DNA from: Brevibacillus invocatus
GTDB taxonomy: Bacteria; Bacillota; Bacilli; Brevibacillales; Brevibacillaceae
NCBI RefSeq assembly: GCF_003710915.1
Contig: NZ_RHHR01000006.1
Span: 1 to 64,000, forward strand
Reading direction: 5' to 3'
DNA: 64,000 nucleotides
Position numbers and translations under genes: made by a program. Shown here one piece after another: positions 63,224-64,000 of the stretch; within the stretch, counting starts at the first letter, position 1, and every line of letters starts with the position of its first letter. The notes below the pieces were generated by a model that was given only the letters and a program-made list of their open reading frames with translations, was not told the origin of the DNA and did no database searches.

Positions 63224-64000
63224 TTATTTTCCTATGGCATCCGGAAGTTGCTCTTCAGAACGCACATGCTTGTCTTCCTTTTCAACCATACGCAAGAAAA
63301 GACCAAAGAATGCGGCAAGGGACTGCTGAAACAAAGTAGCTAGGACGACCGGCAATGCCACAAGCGGAGGAAAATAAGCGATGGCGATAACTGTTCCCGC
63401 TCCGATGTTGCGCATTCCGCTGTTAAACGTAAGCGTGACAATGACATCGCGCTTCCATCCGAAAATCCTGGCAACCACCCACCCTGTCAGATAGCTTAAC
63501 ACCGATAAAAACAGCACGAGAGCGGCCATCCCGATAAGTCTGCCATCGATCTGGGAAATGTACGGCGCAACAACCGAGCTGTTGATCGCGACGATAACTC
63601 CCATGCTCAGCTTTGAGAACGGCGCTAGACAAGGCGCCAGTGTCGTTTTGACACGTCCTTTTGTAAGCTGGTTCAGGGCAATGCCAGCAAGTGAAGGAAG
63701 GACGATCATCAGCAGTAGCCCTTTCATCATCTCGCCGAGCTCCATTTGCACAGCGGCTCCAAGAATGAGTGAAAGGCCCAATGGCACCACCAATGGTGAT
63801 AACACGGTATCAATTAGGATAATGGACAACGTCAGGGCCATGTTCCCCATATAGATGGATGTCCACAGAAGACTCGATACTCCTGTCGGAATGACGGCAG
63901 CCAGAATGAACCCGGTGACGATATCCAGCTCATTCGGAAAGAACAAGCTTGCCGTCACCCAAGCCAGGAACGGCATAAGCGCGTGCAGGATCACCAAATT
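63224..64000 (-). CDS. Bile acid:sodium symporter family (BASS) protein, partial at the window edge
   Basis: At least 257 C-terminal residues of a multi-pass carrier. AVIPTGVSSLLWTSIYMGNMALTLSIILIDTVLSP and TFNSGMRNIGAGTVIAIAYFPPLVALP (conserved N-S-G-x-R-N-x-G crossover segment) place it in the BASS superfamily. Bacterial members move pantoate, pyruvate or other anions with sodium; the substrate is unknown. The start lies beyond base 64000. Confidence 0.9.
   Translation of the reverse strand, partial: NLVILHALMPFLAWVTASLFFPNELDIVTGFILAAVIPTGVSSLLWTSIYMGNMALTLSIILIDTVLSPLVVPLGLSLILGAAVQMELGEMMKGLLLMIVLPSLAGIALNQLTKGRVKTTLAPCLAPFSKLSMGVIVAINSSVVAPYISQIDGRLIGMAALVLFLSVLSYLTGWVVARIFGWKRDVIVTLTFNSGMRNIGAGTVIAIAYFPPLVALPVVLATLFQQSLAAFFGLFLRMVEKEDKHVRSEEQLPDAIGK

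Overview
The window looks like the chromosome of an endospore-forming Firmicute of the Brevibacillus/Paenibacillus kind. This is inferred from gene content, not from a 16S gene, which is absent. Supporting genes are tlp (small acid-soluble spore protein), kapB, a SleL/YaaH-like LysM-GH18 protein, a YheC/YheD ATP-grasp spore-coat protein, a YitC/ComB-type phosphosulfolactate phosphatase, class Ib nrdIEF and a Bacillus-type MntR box. No rRNA, tRNA, CRISPR array or prophage was seen.

Layout. (1) 1-8.3 kb is accessory DNA. The 5' part of a group IIC intron runs off the left edge and sits directly behind an intrinsic terminator. Next comes a 7,236-bp Tn3-family transposon (914-8149) with 38-bp ends and a perfect 5-bp target duplication (GAAAA). 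It splits a ywnB-type NAD(P)-binding oxidoreductase gene whose halves rejoin in frame as 213 codons. The transposon carries a Tn4430-type tyrosine recombinase (TnpI), its four-site resolution region and a 985-aa TnpA. Nested at its left end is a second 2,980-bp element (1008-3987) with its own 39-bp GGGG-starting inverted repeats. That element carries a SulP anion transporter, a universal stress protein and a divergent serine-recombinase relative that has lost its catalytic serine and arginines. (2) 8.4-12.5 kb holds the Rrf2 regulator of the broken ywnB, small enzymes, a DedA protein, an ArsR/AHSA1 pair and decayed genes. (3) 12.9-16.7 kb is an mntABCD manganese ABC transporter under an MntR box. 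(4) 17-27 kb holds a YqaA-like protein, a globin-coupled GGDEF-EAL protein, an RCC1-repeat protein, catalase, a phosphosulfolactate phosphatase, a cold-shock gene, a rhodanese and a CAP-domain exoprotein behind a c-di-AMP riboswitch. (5) 27-37 kb holds a PLP aminotransferase, membrane acyltransferase and DUF418 proteins, YheC/D, panD and a tandem PBP4 whose second domain is degenerate. (6) 37-44 kb holds a frameshifted rifampicin-phosphotransferase/PEP-synthase-like gene, an aminopeptidase P and several remnants. (7) 44.5-50.4 kb is a thiamine operon (TPP riboswitch, thiS, thiG, ylmB, tenA, thiZ, thiX, thiY). (8) 50.4-64 kb holds kapB, an AlaX editing protein, LysM-GH18, thioredoxin-like genes, nrdIEF behind a cobalamin riboswitch, mnmA, tlp, small proteins and a partial bile-acid:sodium symporter at the right edge.

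How parts work together. Three riboswitches (c-di-AMP, TPP, cobalamin) and one metal operator (MntR) were recognised by conserved sequence blocks. The thiamine operon combines salvage of the HMP pyrimidine (ThiXYZ import, YlmB, TenA) with thiazole synthesis (ThiS/ThiG). The cobalamin switch on nrdIEF implies that a B12-dependent ribonucleotide reductase exists elsewhere. The most novel-looking items are the nested SulP-Usp element with its inactive recombinase, a 107-bp repeat found twice directly behind terminators, three tandem terminator-like 24-mers, the half-dead tandem PBP4 and an unannotated 54-codon Cys-rich peptide. Start sites were chosen by ribosome-binding-site spacing, so many differ from the longest possible reading frame. 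No searches were run.
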